A DNA stretch of 64,000 nucleotides from Clostridium saccharobutylicum DSM 13864 (GTDB taxonomy: Bacteria; Bacillota; Clostridia; Clostridiales; Clostridiaceae), in assembly GCF_000473995.1 (NCBI RefSeq), contig NC_022571.1:1328501-1392500 (forward strand), given 5' to 3'. A program made the translations under genes and the position numbers. The notes beneath the pieces were generated by a model. That model was not told where the DNA came from and searched no databases. It saw only the letters and a list, made by a program, of their open reading frames with translations. How positions within the stretch are numbered: the stretch's first letter is position 1; each line of letters begins with the position of its first letter. Shown here piece by piece: positions 8,374 to 18,269 of this stretch.

Positions 8374-10668
8374 ATGAAGAATATATTTAGAATTTATAAA
8401 AGAGATATAAAGAAAATATGTACAAATTGGGCAGCGGCAGTCATGATAGTAATTCTTATAATTATTCCATCATTATATTCTTTGATAAATATAAAGGCAA
8501 GCTGGGATCCATATGCAAATACAAATGGTATTAAAATTGCAGTGGTTAATGAAGATAAAGGGACAGTTTTTAAAGATGAAGATATAAATATAGGAAAAGA
8601 ATTAATTGAAAATCTACAAGATAACAATAAGTTAGGATGGGAATTTGTAGATAAGCAAACTGCTGAAAATGGATTAAAATTGGAAAAGTATTATGCAACT
8701 ATTGAAATACCAGAAGATTTTTCTGAAGATGTTACTACAGTGGTTGACAAGCAAGTTATAAAGCCGAAATTGATATATACTGTAAATGAGAAGAAAAATG
8801 CAATAGCACCTAAGTTGACTGATGCCGGAATAAAAACATTAAAAAATCAATTGGATGAGAATATTGTAAAAACTGTTTCAGGAATAATATTTAAAATCTG
8901 TAATGAATCTGGAATAGAATTGCAAAATAACAAACCTGATATCAGACAAGCAGTGGACAATGTTTATGATTTAGAGAAAAATATGCCAGAGCTTGAGGAA
9001 CTTTTAGACAGTTCAATTGATGGGACTACAGAATTAAAAAACTTGCTAGTAAAAGTAGACGAAATGATTCCAACAGTATCCGATACAATTGATTCTACTG
9101 ATGATTTTTTACAAAATAGCAAAGAATATTTAGATAAGGCTCAAAGTGATTTAAGTGATATTTCGCCAATAGTAAAAGAGGATTTAGTTACATCTGAAAA
9201 TTTACTTGATACATCAAGCGCAGCAGTAGGTAATCTTGATAACAATATATTACCAGAGTCAGCTAAAAAGACGCTATTAGTAGCTTCAGATTCAGCAAAA
9301 GCAACACAAGCTACAGTCAAAGAAACTAGGAATAAATTAAAAAGTATACAAGAATTTATAAATAAGGTATCGAATATTGAAATTCCTAATCCTATAATAA
9401 ATAAGAATCTTCAAGGCTTAGAAGAAATACAAAAATTACAAGATAACGTTAAGCAGCAAGTAAATTCTTTAAAAAGCATGCAAGATAGTTTGAAGGAAAC
9501 AAGTAAAATAATTTCAAGTACTTTAGATAAGTTGGATACTATTGACCAAAAACTAGGAATAGCCATTGATAAAATCGATGAAGAGATAAAAAAATTAGAT
9601 AATGGTGAAAAGTTAGATATTCCAATGCTTAAAGATATAAAAGATTTATTAGATGAAGTTCATAAATTAGTTTCAGATACAATTGATAGTTATGATTCTG
9701 AGATTGTGCCAGGTGTTGATTCAGCATTTAATTCAGTTAGAGAGATTATTGATAATGGATTGAGCTTGGTGAAAGAAAGCAGAGATTCATTGCCACAGAT
9801 AGAAAATTCATTAAGTTCATTTCAAGACGCATCAGATTTATCAAATGATGAACTTAAAAAATTAAAAGATAAATTTCCAGATATGAAGGAAAAAATTCAT
9901 GATTTATCTAGCAAACTTAAGGAAATGGATAATAACAATGATTTAGATGATGCAATAGATATGTTAACTAATGATTGGAATTCACAAAGTGCGTTTATGG
10001 CAAGTCCTGTTGAAATTGATGATAACAGATTATTTCCATGGCCTAATTATGGATCATCAAGTGCACCATTCTATATAGTATTGTGCTTATGGGTTGGTGG
10101 TTTAATAGGATCAGCTTTGTTATCATTGCATGTACAGGAATTTGAAGAAGGAACAAAAATTAGACCATATCAAGTGTATTTAGGAAAGCTTTTATTGTTT
10201 TATACAATAGGAATATTACAAGCACTAGTTGCGAGTTTGGGTGCACTATTTATATTAAAAGCTTATGCAGTTCATTCAATAATTTTCGTTTTATATTCAA
10301 TATTTGTGAGTCTTGTTTTCATAACAATGATTTATACAGCAGCCAGTTTATTGGATGATGTAGGTAAAGCGGTTATTGTATTTATTTTAGTACTTCAACT
10401 TGCAGGATCCAGTGGAAATTTTCCTATTGAAGTTACTCCATCAATCTTCCACAAAATATATCCATATCTGCCTTTTACATATGCAACAAATGGAATGAGG
10501 CAGGTTATGGCAGGAATAGTATATCCAATATTGTTTAAAGATTTGTATATATTAGGTGGTTGCATGGGAGTATCGTTAATACTTGGAATATTATTTAAAG
10601 GTATAATGAATAAAGGTGCTGAACCAATAATGAAGAAATTGTTTCAAAGTGAAATATTACGTCATTAG
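8374..10668 (+). CDS. YhgE/Pip-family membrane protein, copy 2
   Basis: It is also exactly 764 residues when started at ATG 8374, which follows AGAGGG; an open frame continues 10 codons upstream. It aligns end to end with the preceding gene: the same first helix, NIKASWDPYANT signature, long helical extracytoplasmic region, the ASPVEI-x-DNRL-PWPNYGS segment and the C-terminal ABC-2-like membrane domain with NFPIEV and YLPFTYA. The pair is therefore a tandem duplication. The two may act as a heteromeric complex or have diverged for different partners. It ends just before another hairpin repeat. Function beyond the family is not evident. Confidence 0.9.
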   Translation: MKNIFRIYKRDIKKICTNWAAAVMIVILIIIPSLYSLINIKASWDPYANTNGIKIAVVNEDKGTVFKDEDINIGKELIENLQDNNKLGWEFVDKQTAENGLKLEKYYATIEIPEDFSEDVTTVVDKQVIKPKLIYTVNEKKNAIAPKLTDAGIKTLKNQLDENIVKTVSGIIFKICNESGIELQNNKPDIRQAVDNVYDLEKNMPELEELLDSSIDGTTELKNLLVKVDEMIPTVSDTIDSTDDFLQNSKEYLDKAQSDLSDISPIVKEDLVTSENLLDTSSAAVGNLDNNILPESAKKTLLVASDSAKATQATVKETRNKLKSIQEFINKVSNIEIPNPIINKNLQGLEEIQKLQDNVKQQVNSLKSMQDSLKETSKIISSTLDKLDTIDQKLGIAIDKIDEEIKKLDNGEKLDIPMLKDIKDLLDEVHKLVSDTIDSYDSEIVPGVDSAFNSVREIIDNGLSLVKESRDSLPQIENSLSSFQDASDLSNDELKKLKDKFPDMKEKIHDLSSKLKEMDNNNDLDDAIDMLTNDWNSQSAFMASPVEIDDNRLFPWPNYGSSSAPFYIVLCLWVGGLIGSALLSLHVQEFEEGTKIRPYQVYLGKLLLFYTIGILQALVASLGALFILKAYAVHSIIFVLYSIFVSLVFITMIYTAASLLDDVGKAVIVFILVLQLAGSSGNFPIEVTPSIFHKIYPYLPFTYATNGMRQVMAGIVYPILFKDLYILGGCMGVSLILGILFKGIMNKGAEPIMKKLFQSEILRH

Positions 10669-10678
10669 ATTTATATAC

Positions 10679-10815
10679 AATTAAAAAATAATAGACTAGA
10701 ATGATTGTTATTTCGCATCATACTTCGGTGGTAAATTTTATGATATGACCAGAATTTACTTCGTTGTGTGACATGAAATATGAATTCATTTTTGGTCTGT
10801 TATTTTTTATGTGTA
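10679..10815. repeat. Hairpin repeat copy 3
   Basis: Left arm TTAAAAAATAATAGACTAGA and right arm TTTTTGGTCTGTTATTTTTTATGTGTA are complementary; the outermost TTAAGGCAC is lost on the left. The core includes CATCATACTTCGG, matching the family core in minus-strand orientation. The rest of the 10669-11051 gap is AT-rich with only the Shine-Dalgarno site AGGGGAT of the next gene. Confidence 0.75.
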
Positions 10816-11051
10816 TTGATATATATAAGTTGGAAATCTAAAATAGGTGAGGTTTAAAAATAAATTTCAGAGAAATATGTTGATTTTTATAGTATAAAGC
10901 AATCAGTATATTATGCTAAGTTGGTATTTTTAGATAGCCCTATTTATTTTATTAGAATATACTTATCTGGTATACATATTAAGTAAAATAAAGTAATATA
11001 TAAATATAATTATTAATTTTAGGAAGTAATTTTTATGAAATAGGGGATAAA

Positions 11052-12980
11052 ATGAAGAAAAATAGTAAAATATTAAATATATTGTTATTAGATAAATATA
11101 GGATTATATATATATACATAACTAGTATATTATCTTATTTTATATTAAATCTTATACTTAATGGACAAAAATTAAATTTTGCATTAATATTTAGAGCTTA
11201 CTATATAGTTATGAGCATTGCTTTATTTATTTTGTTAAATCACATTAAAAAGTATACTGAACAATATGTTTCTAAGATAATATGGGCATTTTTTTCTTTG
11301 ATGATTATGATATCATCAATAGGGTTTATGAAAAATATTAATAGTGGGAATATTTTTAGTGATTATATAAGATACATAGATTTAAGTAGTGAAACTATAT
11401 TATTACTTGAGACACTTACATGTTATTCATTAGGGGAATACATATATAGTAAAAAAAAGATTAGTAGAATGCCATATTTAATATTTAGTGTGATTACTAT
11501 AAGTTTAATATTGATTAAATATGATAAGACATTATTTGATTTTATAAGAATATTTTATTGGATTATTGAGATACCATTATTTTTGAAAATATTTATAAAT
11601 ACAATGTTCTCAAAAAAATTAGAGCAAAACGAAATAGATATTGTTAAAGCCTATATGTTTTCAACTATATTAATTATTATTATAGAGATATACGGATATT
11701 ATAGTTACAACAAGGTTGCAATTAATATTTTAGTTGAAATTATACATTTAATAAATTTTAGAATAGTTTTCAATTTTATTGTAATTAATTTTATAAGAGA
11801 TCCTTATAAAGAATTATCTAAATCATTAAGTGAAGAAAACCGAGAGCTGGACAAGCTAAATCATAGAATAGTAATAAAGAACAGGCAATTAGAAAATTCG
11901 ATAAATGTATTAAAAAGCAAGGAATGTTTATACTCAACATTTTTTAGATTTATGCCTCATCCTATTATAATTTTAAATTCAGAAAATAATAGAATTATAT
12001 TTGTGAATGAACAGTTTCTAAAATTTGCAGATATCAATGAAGCAAGAGGAATTATAAATAAAAAAATAAATAAGTATATAGAGTTTATGCCAAGTGATAT
12101 TAAAAATAAGGATTATAATGCAATATTTCGTATAGGAAATAAAAAGAAATTCATCGAAAGTAAATTTCTGGCGAATTATTCAGATGAAACTAAAAAATTA
12201 ATATTAATAAAAGATAATACATCAAAGGTTCAAACTGATGAGATAAGAAAAGAGATAGAAAATAAGAAAAATGAAGAGCGCATGAGAACTCAATTCTTAT
12301 CAAGTATAAGTCATGACTTAAAAACACCGATAAATGTGATTTATTCAGCTGCTCAAGTAGAAAAGATATATATTGAAAAAGGTAATTTAGACGCATTAAA
12401 AAAATACAATGCGATATCTAAGCAAAATTGTATTTCTTTAATTAAATTAACTAACAATCTAATAGATAATTCAAGAATAAATTCAAATTATTTAGTTCCT
12501 AGATTGGAGAAAGTTAATATTGTGGATATGATTGAAGAAAAGGTAATGTCATTAGTTGATTATGTGAAATGGAATGATATTGATTTGATTTTTGATACTA
12601 ACGTGGAAGAATGCTATTTAGATATTGATAAAGAATTTATGGATAGAATTATTTTAAATTTAGTATCTAATGCAGTAAAGTTTACACAAACCAATGGTAA
12701 GATATATGTAATAATAACTGAAGAGGAAAATGATGTTAAGATATCGATAAAAGATAATGGTAGTGGAATGGACCAAAAATTTATAGATAAAGCATTTAAT
12801 AGATATGCAGTTGGACAAAATTCTGTTAGGGATGTTAAAAGTGGTACTGGAATTGGGTTATTTGTTGTTAAGCAGTTAGTTGAATTACAAGATGGAATTA
12901 TATATATACAAAAAAACTTAGATAGAGGAACAAATGTAACAATGGAATTTAAAAAGATGAAGGAGAATATGTATGAATAA
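11052..12980 (+). CDS. Membrane sensor histidine kinase (orphan), first of pair
   Basis: A 642-residue protein. The N-terminal 250 residues hold about seven to eight hydrophobic helices, followed by a coiled linker (255-290), a PAS-like domain (about 292-390, with MPHPIIILNSENN), and a HisKA domain with SISHDLKTP and phospho-acceptor His421. The catalytic domain has the N box around NLVSNAVKF (Asn540), DNGSGM at 568-573 and GTGIGL at 598-603. No response regulator is adjacent. The next gene overlaps by 8 nt and encodes a related kinase, so the two are co-translated. Orphan kinases in clostridia often feed Spo0A; that link is an inference here. Confidence 0.92.
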   Translation: MKKNSKILNILLLDKYRIIYIYITSILSYFILNLILNGQKLNFALIFRAYYIVMSIALFILLNHIKKYTEQYVSKIIWAFFSLMIMISSIGFMKNINSGNIFSDYIRYIDLSSETILLLETLTCYSLGEYIYSKKKISRMPYLIFSVITISLILIKYDKTLFDFIRIFYWIIEIPLFLKIFINTMFSKKLEQNEIDIVKAYMFSTILIIIIEIYGYYSYNKVAINILVEIIHLINFRIVFNFIVINFIRDPYKELSKSLSEENRELDKLNHRIVIKNRQLENSINVLKSKECLYSTFFRFMPHPIIILNSENNRIIFVNEQFLKFADINEARGIINKKINKYIEFMPSDIKNKDYNAIFRIGNKKKFIESKFLANYSDETKKLILIKDNTSKVQTDEIRKEIENKKNEERMRTQFLSSISHDLKTPINVIYSAAQVEKIYIEKGNLDALKKYNAISKQNCISLIKLTNNLIDNSRINSNYLVPRLEKVNIVDMIEEKVMSLVDYVKWNDIDLIFDTNVEECYLDIDKEFMDRIILNLVSNAVKFTQTNGKIYVIITEEENDVKISIKDNGSGMDQKFIDKAFNRYAVGQNSVRDVKSGTGIGLFVVKQLVELQDGIIYIQKNLDRGTNVTMEFKKMKENMYE

Positions 12981-15003
12981 TATTAAAAATCTTGTATGGT
13001 TAAATAAAATACATAATAAAGTAAAGATTAATAATATTATAGAAGTTGAATTCATACTAATGGTTTTCATAGGAATATATTTTATTGTTACAGAAGACTT
13101 GGAATTTTATACATTGATTAATAACTTGACTCAAGCGGCAATAATAGGGACTTTTGTTTATGTGAATATAATACAAAGTAAGTTTGTTGAAAGAACTTTT
13201 ATGAAAAATTTTAATATAGTATATGTAATTTCAACTAGTTTGATTCTTTTGAATATATTCGAAATTGTAGTTTTAAATAGAGGAACGTCTATTTACTATA
13301 TATTACTTTTATATAGTGGAAAAGTTACTTTAGAATACTATCAGATAAATAAAATTCTTAAATTTAGAAGTAGCATATTTAAAAGAATAATATTATTAAT
13401 AAATTATGCTACATTAATATTGATATTTTGGTGGATTTATAATGAGATATATTTAACAATGGCTCAGCATAAAATATATTTTCTACCATGTATTATTGCG
13501 GTGAACATTATTATGAGTTTGCTTATGTGCTTATTTACATTATTGAATACATTAAGTTTTTTTGAAAAGATGCCTATTAAGGAGTTGAAGAAAATATTAT
13601 TATATATCTTCTCTATAGTATTTAACTATGTTGGGATAATATCATTAAATTTTGGAAACAAAGAGATAGCTATAGTTACAATGTTAATTAAATTTATTGC
13701 ATTTTATAAATTTTATAATTATGTAATAAGTAAAGATTTAGAAGATTCTTTACAGAAAATAAACAATAATATAGAAGTAGCAACTAAGACAAAAAAGGAA
13801 CTTAACTCAGTTTTAAAAAAAAGGAATACGATTTTAAATGAGACAAATTTAATGATTCAGAAAAGTCAGGATAAGTATAATAAATTAGTAGATTCAATTT
13901 ATGGAGGTATATTTTTATTTTATTACAATAAGCTTCAATATATTAATAAAGGTACAGTTGGAACTTTAAACATGAGTAATGATGAAAATTTAGGCATGGA
14001 TTTAAATGATTTTATAGAAAGATATTTTGATATAACGTTAGAAGATCTAGAAAAAGCACATAATTATATTCCTTTTGCAAAAATGAAATATACCAATTTA
14101 GATGTTGATATATTTTTAAGTTATGAAGATAAGGAAACTACGATTGTTTATATTCATGATATAAGCGATATAAATGAGAATGAAAAAGCAACAAAGGAAC
14201 TTGAAGAATATTTAGAAGAAGATAGATTAAAACAGGAGTTTTTTGCAAATATTTCTCATGAATTAAAAACACCTATAAATTCAATCTTTACAGCACTGCA
14301 AATTGATAATCTTTATTTGTCAGAAGGCAATATGGAGGGAATAAAAAAGAATAGAATGGTGATTAAGCAAAATTGCTTAAGGCTCATTAGAACAATAAAT
14401 AATTTTATAGATGCAAATAAAGTTTCAGAAGGATATATTATACCAGATTTTAAAATATATAATATTGTTGAATTGGTTGAAAATATTTCAGATTCGTGTA
14501 ATAAATATATAAAGCTAGCAGAAAACACTTTGATATTTGATTCAGAAGAGGAAGAAGTTTATGTTAACTGTGACAAAGAAATGATAACTAGAATTATATT
14601 AAATATACTTTCTAATTCGGTTAAGTATGGAAAAAAAGGTGGCAGTATAAAAATTAATATATATTCTGAATCAGAGAACACCGTTAGCATTAAAGTTAAA
14701 AATGATGGGATGAAGATAGGAAAAGAAATAATTCCATATATATTTGATAAATTTACAAAACTAAATAAAGCTTTTAATAGACTCAAAGAAGGCAGTGGAC
14801 TTGGATTGTTTTTAACTAAAGCATTAGTTGAATTACAAGGTGGGAATATAAAGTTAATATCCAAGAGTAAAGGAAATGGATTTATAATTACTATGTGTAG
14901 AATTAATGAAACTAATAAGTATGAATTTATGCATGAAGAATTAGCCATTAATTCATTAGAAGAAAAGGTAGATGTAGAATTTTCTGATATATATATCGAA
15001 TAA
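12973..15003 (+). CDS. Membrane sensor histidine kinase (orphan), second of pair
   Basis: A 676-residue paralogue of the preceding kinase. It has an N-terminal multi-helix membrane domain (about 25-250), a coiled segment, a diverged PAS-like region (about 300-400), and NISHELKTP with phospho-acceptor His429. The HATPase domain has NILSNSVKY, KNDGMKI in place of a typical DxGxG G1 box, and SGLGLFL. The G1 box is degenerate (asparagine where DxG is usual), so activity may be altered. Its start overlaps the end of the first gene. The stop TAA at 15001-15003 coincides with the start of a hairpin repeat. The shared HisKA-region sequence (ISKQNC/IKQNC, then LI.L/TINN.ID) shows gene duplication. Confidence 0.9.
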   Translation: MNNIKNLVWLNKIHNKVKINNIIEVEFILMVFIGIYFIVTEDLEFYTLINNLTQAAIIGTFVYVNIIQSKFVERTFMKNFNIVYVISTSLILLNIFEIVVLNRGTSIYYILLLYSGKVTLEYYQINKILKFRSSIFKRIILLINYATLILIFWWIYNEIYLTMAQHKIYFLPCIIAVNIIMSLLMCLFTLLNTLSFFEKMPIKELKKILLYIFSIVFNYVGIISLNFGNKEIAIVTMLIKFIAFYKFYNYVISKDLEDSLQKINNNIEVATKTKKELNSVLKKRNTILNETNLMIQKSQDKYNKLVDSIYGGIFLFYYNKLQYINKGTVGTLNMSNDENLGMDLNDFIERYFDITLEDLEKAHNYIPFAKMKYTNLDVDIFLSYEDKETTIVYIHDISDINENEKATKELEEYLEEDRLKQEFFANISHELKTPINSIFTALQIDNLYLSEGNMEGIKKNRMVIKQNCLRLIRTINNFIDANKVSEGYIIPDFKIYNIVELVENISDSCNKYIKLAENTLIFDSEEEEVYVNCDKEMITRIILNILSNSVKYGKKGGSIKINIYSESENTVSIKVKNDGMKIGKEIIPYIFDKFTKLNKAFNRLKEGSGLGLFLTKALVELQGGNIKLISKSKGNGFIITMCRINETNKYEFMHEELAINSLEEKVDVEFSDIYIE

Positions 15004-15196
15004 GGAACATAAAAAAATAATATGCCAAAGATGAGGCACATATTTTGTTTCACGCAAGGAAGAAAATTCAAGAACTCCATTTGGGTTATCTAGTACATAA
15101 GTTTTGATTTACATATCTATCTATATACATATTTTAACATGATAAACATATACTTTTAATAATAGGGCAGATGAGTATTGATTTTCATGTGCCTTA
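15001..15196. repeat. Hairpin repeat copy 4 (degenerate)
   Basis: It begins TAAGGAACATAAAAAAATAA on the kinase stop codon, has the core TTTTGTTTCACGCAAGGAAG as in copy 2, and ends near TTTTCATGTGCCTTA. A further 7-bp hairpin GGCAGAT...ATCTGCC (15166-15202) overlaps the right end. Confidence 0.55.
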
Positions 15197-15228
15197 TCTG
15201 CCTAACTTATTTTTAGAGGTGTAAATAT

Positions 15229-15729
15229 ATGAGAGGTAAATCAAGAAGTGATAAAATTAGAATTATTCCATTAATTGTATGTGTGGCTATTCCTCTTTTA
15301 ATTGGAGGAATAACATCAGTGCTCATGCCGAATATGAAAGTGGTATATGAAGGATTGGTGAAACCAGCGTTTGCACCACCAGCAATGATATTTCCAATAA
15401 TATGGACAATACTCTATATACTTATGGGAATAGCATTATATAAAGTTTATATATTGAAATATGAAGGAATTGATACTAGTTCTGCAATTTTTGTTTTTGG
15501 AATACAATTGCTATTAAACTTTTTATGGACATTTATATTTTTTGGATTTAGACTTTATGGATTGGCTTTTATTGAGCTTATTATATTAATTCTATTTGTT
15601 ATTTTGACAATTAAAAGGTTCTATGAGAAGGCTGGAACGAAGGCGGCAGTATTACTTCTACCATATTTAATTTGGTTAATATATGCTGGTGCTTTAAATT
15701 TTTATGTTTGGATGCTTAATGAAATGTAA
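15229..15729 (+). CDS. tspO: TspO/MBR-family membrane protein
   Basis: A 166-residue protein with five hydrophobic helices and the family pattern KPAFAPPAMIFPIIWTILY, then LLLNFLWTFIFFG and a terminal YLIWLIYAGALNFYVW. TspO proteins bind tetrapyrroles and act in porphyrin handling or stress signalling at the membrane. The ATG follows AGAGGTG. It stands alone between two hairpin repeats, so the context gives no further clue. The length is normal for the family. Confidence 0.93.
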   Translation: MRGKSRSDKIRIIPLIVCVAIPLLIGGITSVLMPNMKVVYEGLVKPAFAPPAMIFPIIWTILYILMGIALYKVYILKYEGIDTSSAIFVFGIQLLLNFLWTFIFFGFRLYGLAFIELIILILFVILTIKRFYEKAGTKAAVLLLPYLIWLIYAGALNFYVWMLNEM

Positions 15730-15751
15730 ATTGTATTTAAGCACGTAAAAA

Positions 15752-15954
15752 TAAGGCACATGAAAAAAATAACAAGTCCAAAATGCCAAGATTATTTTTT
15801 CATCAGGCAAGGAAGCAGGTAAGTGAAAGTCTAAATCTATGATTTGATGATGGTTGCTTACTAAGAGAACACACAGTGAGTATATGCGATTCGAGCTTCA
15901 TCTGGTGAAAAATAGACTTGACAGATGGAATTGTTATTTTTTTATTGTGCCTAA
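15752..15954. repeat. Hairpin repeat copy 5 (longest full copy)
   Basis: A 203-nt element from TAAGGCACATGAAAAAAATAACAAGTCC to ATTGTTATTTTTTTATTGTGCCTAA. The two arms pair over about 55 bp with scattered mismatches, from the ends inwards to CATCAG/CATCTGGTG. The core is in plus orientation (CATCAGGCAAGGAAGC). It fills most of the gap before topB. Confidence 0.85.
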
Positions 15955-16072
15955 AATGTTAGTCGTATAATATTATAAATTCAGTTTTAATATATTGTAA
16001 CTGGTTTTATTTCGAGTTTAGTGTTAAGATAGATATTGCTGAAAATAATACCCAAGGAGGAAGAAAAATAGC

Positions 16073-18229
16073 ATGGCAAAAGTTATTATTGCAGAAAAAC
16101 CATCTGTTGCTAAGAATATTGCAGATGCTTTTAAGATAAAAACTAGGAAAGATGGCTATTTTGAGGGCAATGGCTATTATATAACATGGGCATTTGGACA
16201 TCTTTTGCAGTTATATGATGCAAAAGATTATGATGAAAATATGAAAGGCTGGAGATTTGAAAAATTCCCCTTCATTCCAGAGAACTTTTTATATAAGGTA
16301 AAATGCGATAGCATAGATAGAAGTGTGGAAGATAAAGGTGCTAAAAAGCAACTTGGAATAATAAAGGGATTAATTGATAAGGAAGATGTTGATGGTGTTA
16401 TATCAGCAACGGATTTTGACCGTGAGGGGCAAGTTATAGCAGATGAATTATTTGATTACTTTAAGGTTAATAAGCCAATATATAGATTGTTATTAAATGA
16501 ATGGACACCTGATGAAGTAAAAAAAGGGATGGATTCTTTAAAGAATAATAAAGAAATGCAATCATTACAAGATGCAGGTATTGGCAGGCAATGGAGTGAT
16601 TGGATTATAGGGATAAATTTGACGTCTGTGAGCACATTAAAATATAAATTTGAAGAAAATAAAACAATAAATATTGGAAGAGTTTTATTACCAACTTTAA
16701 AAATTATTTATGATAGGGACAAAGAAATAGAGAATTTTACAGCTACAACCTATTATAAATTATCAACCAATTTTAAAAACTCAAATAATGAGGAATTTGA
16801 AGGCCTTTATTATGAAAATGAATCTGAAAAATTTGAGAAAAAAGAAGACTTAAATAAGTTGCTTCCATTGCTAGAAGGTGGAACTGCTAAAATAATAGAT
16901 AAACAGACAGAACTTAAAAAAGAATATCCACCGTATTTATTTAATTTATCAAATCTTCAAGGATACATTACAAGTAAATATAAAGGATGGACATCTGATA
17001 AAGTTTTAAAAGTTGCACAATCTCTCTATGAAAAAAAACTTACAACATATCCTAGAACTGCTAGTATAGTTTTAGAAGAAAGTTTAAAGGATAGAGCTAA
17101 AAAGGTTTTGGAAACGCATAAAGCAGGTCTTCCTTATGAAAAAGATATTAAGTTTGTGGCATCAAAAAGAATTTTTGATAGTTCGAAGGTTGAAAGCCAT
17201 AGTGCTATTACGCCAACGTATATTAAAGCAACAGGATTAAGTCAAGATGAGAAAATAGTTTATGAAGCTATAAAAAATAGATTTATAATGCAATTTATGC
17301 CAGTAGCTGAATTTGAAGAAACAAAGGTTACTTTAAAAGCCAATAATTCAGAAGTCAAGGGTACATTTATCTCAAAAGGAAAAGTAAAGCTTGTTGAAGG
17401 TTGGAAGGTAGTAGAAAAAATAGAGAGTAAAGATGTTATTCTTCCACAAGTTATGGTAGATGAGAATGTGGATATTATAAAAGTTAAAGTGAATTCAGTT
17501 ACCAAGAAGCCACCGAAGCATCATACTGAAAAAACGTTACTTAGAGTTATGGAGACATGTGGCAAAGGCGTAGAAGGAAAAGAAGATTCTGAAGAAATGA
17601 TGAAGGCTATATTAAGTGGATTTAGTATAGGAACACCTGCTACACGTGCAGAAACAATAAAAAAATTAAAGGATATTGGTTATTTAAAAACTAAGGGAAA
17701 AAGTCTTATATGTACTGATCTTGGAAGAAATATAGTTGAAATATTTCCAGTTAAAGAGCTTTTGGATTTGGAGTATACAGGTAGACTTGAAAAAACTCTT
17801 TCTGATATTGAAAAAGGTAAATTTGGTAAAAGTGATTTTATGAAATTGATAAAAGACTTCACAATTAAGTCTGTAGAGTTAATAAAACAAGATACAGGTG
17901 CGTTATCAAGATTTAAAGTAGAAATACCAAAGGATGTGGAAAATTTAGGACCATGTCCCGTTTGTGGGAATCCAGTTGTTGAGGGAGAAAAGAGCTTTGG
18001 ATGTTGCAATTGGAAAAATGGATGTAAATTCACAATATGGAAAGATGATAAATATATTAAGTCTTTTGGGAAAAGTGTGTCTAAGGAAATGATTGAACTT
18101 TTACTTAAGAATGGAAAAGTTGGCTTTAGAAATTTAAAAAGTAAAAAAGGAAATACATTCTCAGCTTATTTTAAGTATGAGAACAATGAAGAAACTGGAT
18201 ATTTTAATTGGAAAATAGAATTTATTTAA
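16073..18229 (+). CDS. topB: DNA topoisomerase III (type IA)
   Basis: A 718-residue enzyme that relaxes and decatenates DNA by passing single strands. The Toprim domain begins with VIIAEKPSVAKNIA (4-17) and has the metal-binding ATDFDREG at 112-119. The type IA core carries the active-site Tyr326 in LTTYPRTAS, and the FSIGTPATRAETI motif is present. The C-terminus has one cysteine-containing zinc-ribbon-like module (CPVC then CC-x5-C) from about 622. GGAGG precedes the ATG by 12 nt. An rRNA methyltransferase gene follows 40 nt later, probably in the same transcript. Confidence 0.96.
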   Translation: MAKVIIAEKPSVAKNIADAFKIKTRKDGYFEGNGYYITWAFGHLLQLYDAKDYDENMKGWRFEKFPFIPENFLYKVKCDSIDRSVEDKGAKKQLGIIKGLIDKEDVDGVISATDFDREGQVIADELFDYFKVNKPIYRLLLNEWTPDEVKKGMDSLKNNKEMQSLQDAGIGRQWSDWIIGINLTSVSTLKYKFEENKTINIGRVLLPTLKIIYDRDKEIENFTATTYYKLSTNFKNSNNEEFEGLYYENESEKFEKKEDLNKLLPLLEGGTAKIIDKQTELKKEYPPYLFNLSNLQGYITSKYKGWTSDKVLKVAQSLYEKKLTTYPRTASIVLEESLKDRAKKVLETHKAGLPYEKDIKFVASKRIFDSSKVESHSAITPTYIKATGLSQDEKIVYEAIKNRFIMQFMPVAEFEETKVTLKANNSEVKGTFISKGKVKLVEGWKVVEKIESKDVILPQVMVDENVDIIKVKVNSVTKKPPKHHTEKTLLRVMETCGKGVEGKEDSEEMMKAILSGFSIGTPATRAETIKKLKDIGYLKTKGKSLICTDLGRNIVEIFPVKELLDLEYTGRLEKTLSDIEKGKFGKSDFMKLIKDFTIKSVELIKQDTGALSRFKVEIPKDVENLGPCPVCGNPVVEGEKSFGCCNWKNGCKFTIWKDDKYIKSFGKSVSKEMIELLLKNGKVGFRNLKSKKGNTFSAYFKYENNEETGYFNWKIEFI

Positions 18230-18269
18230 TAACTAGATTGTAAGATATGGAAAGAGAGCTGAAGATAAT

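Noticed and set aside
14559..15080. 173-codon minus-strand frame
   Set aside because: Antisense of the second kinase gene, ending in a repeat; no ribosome site and no domain.
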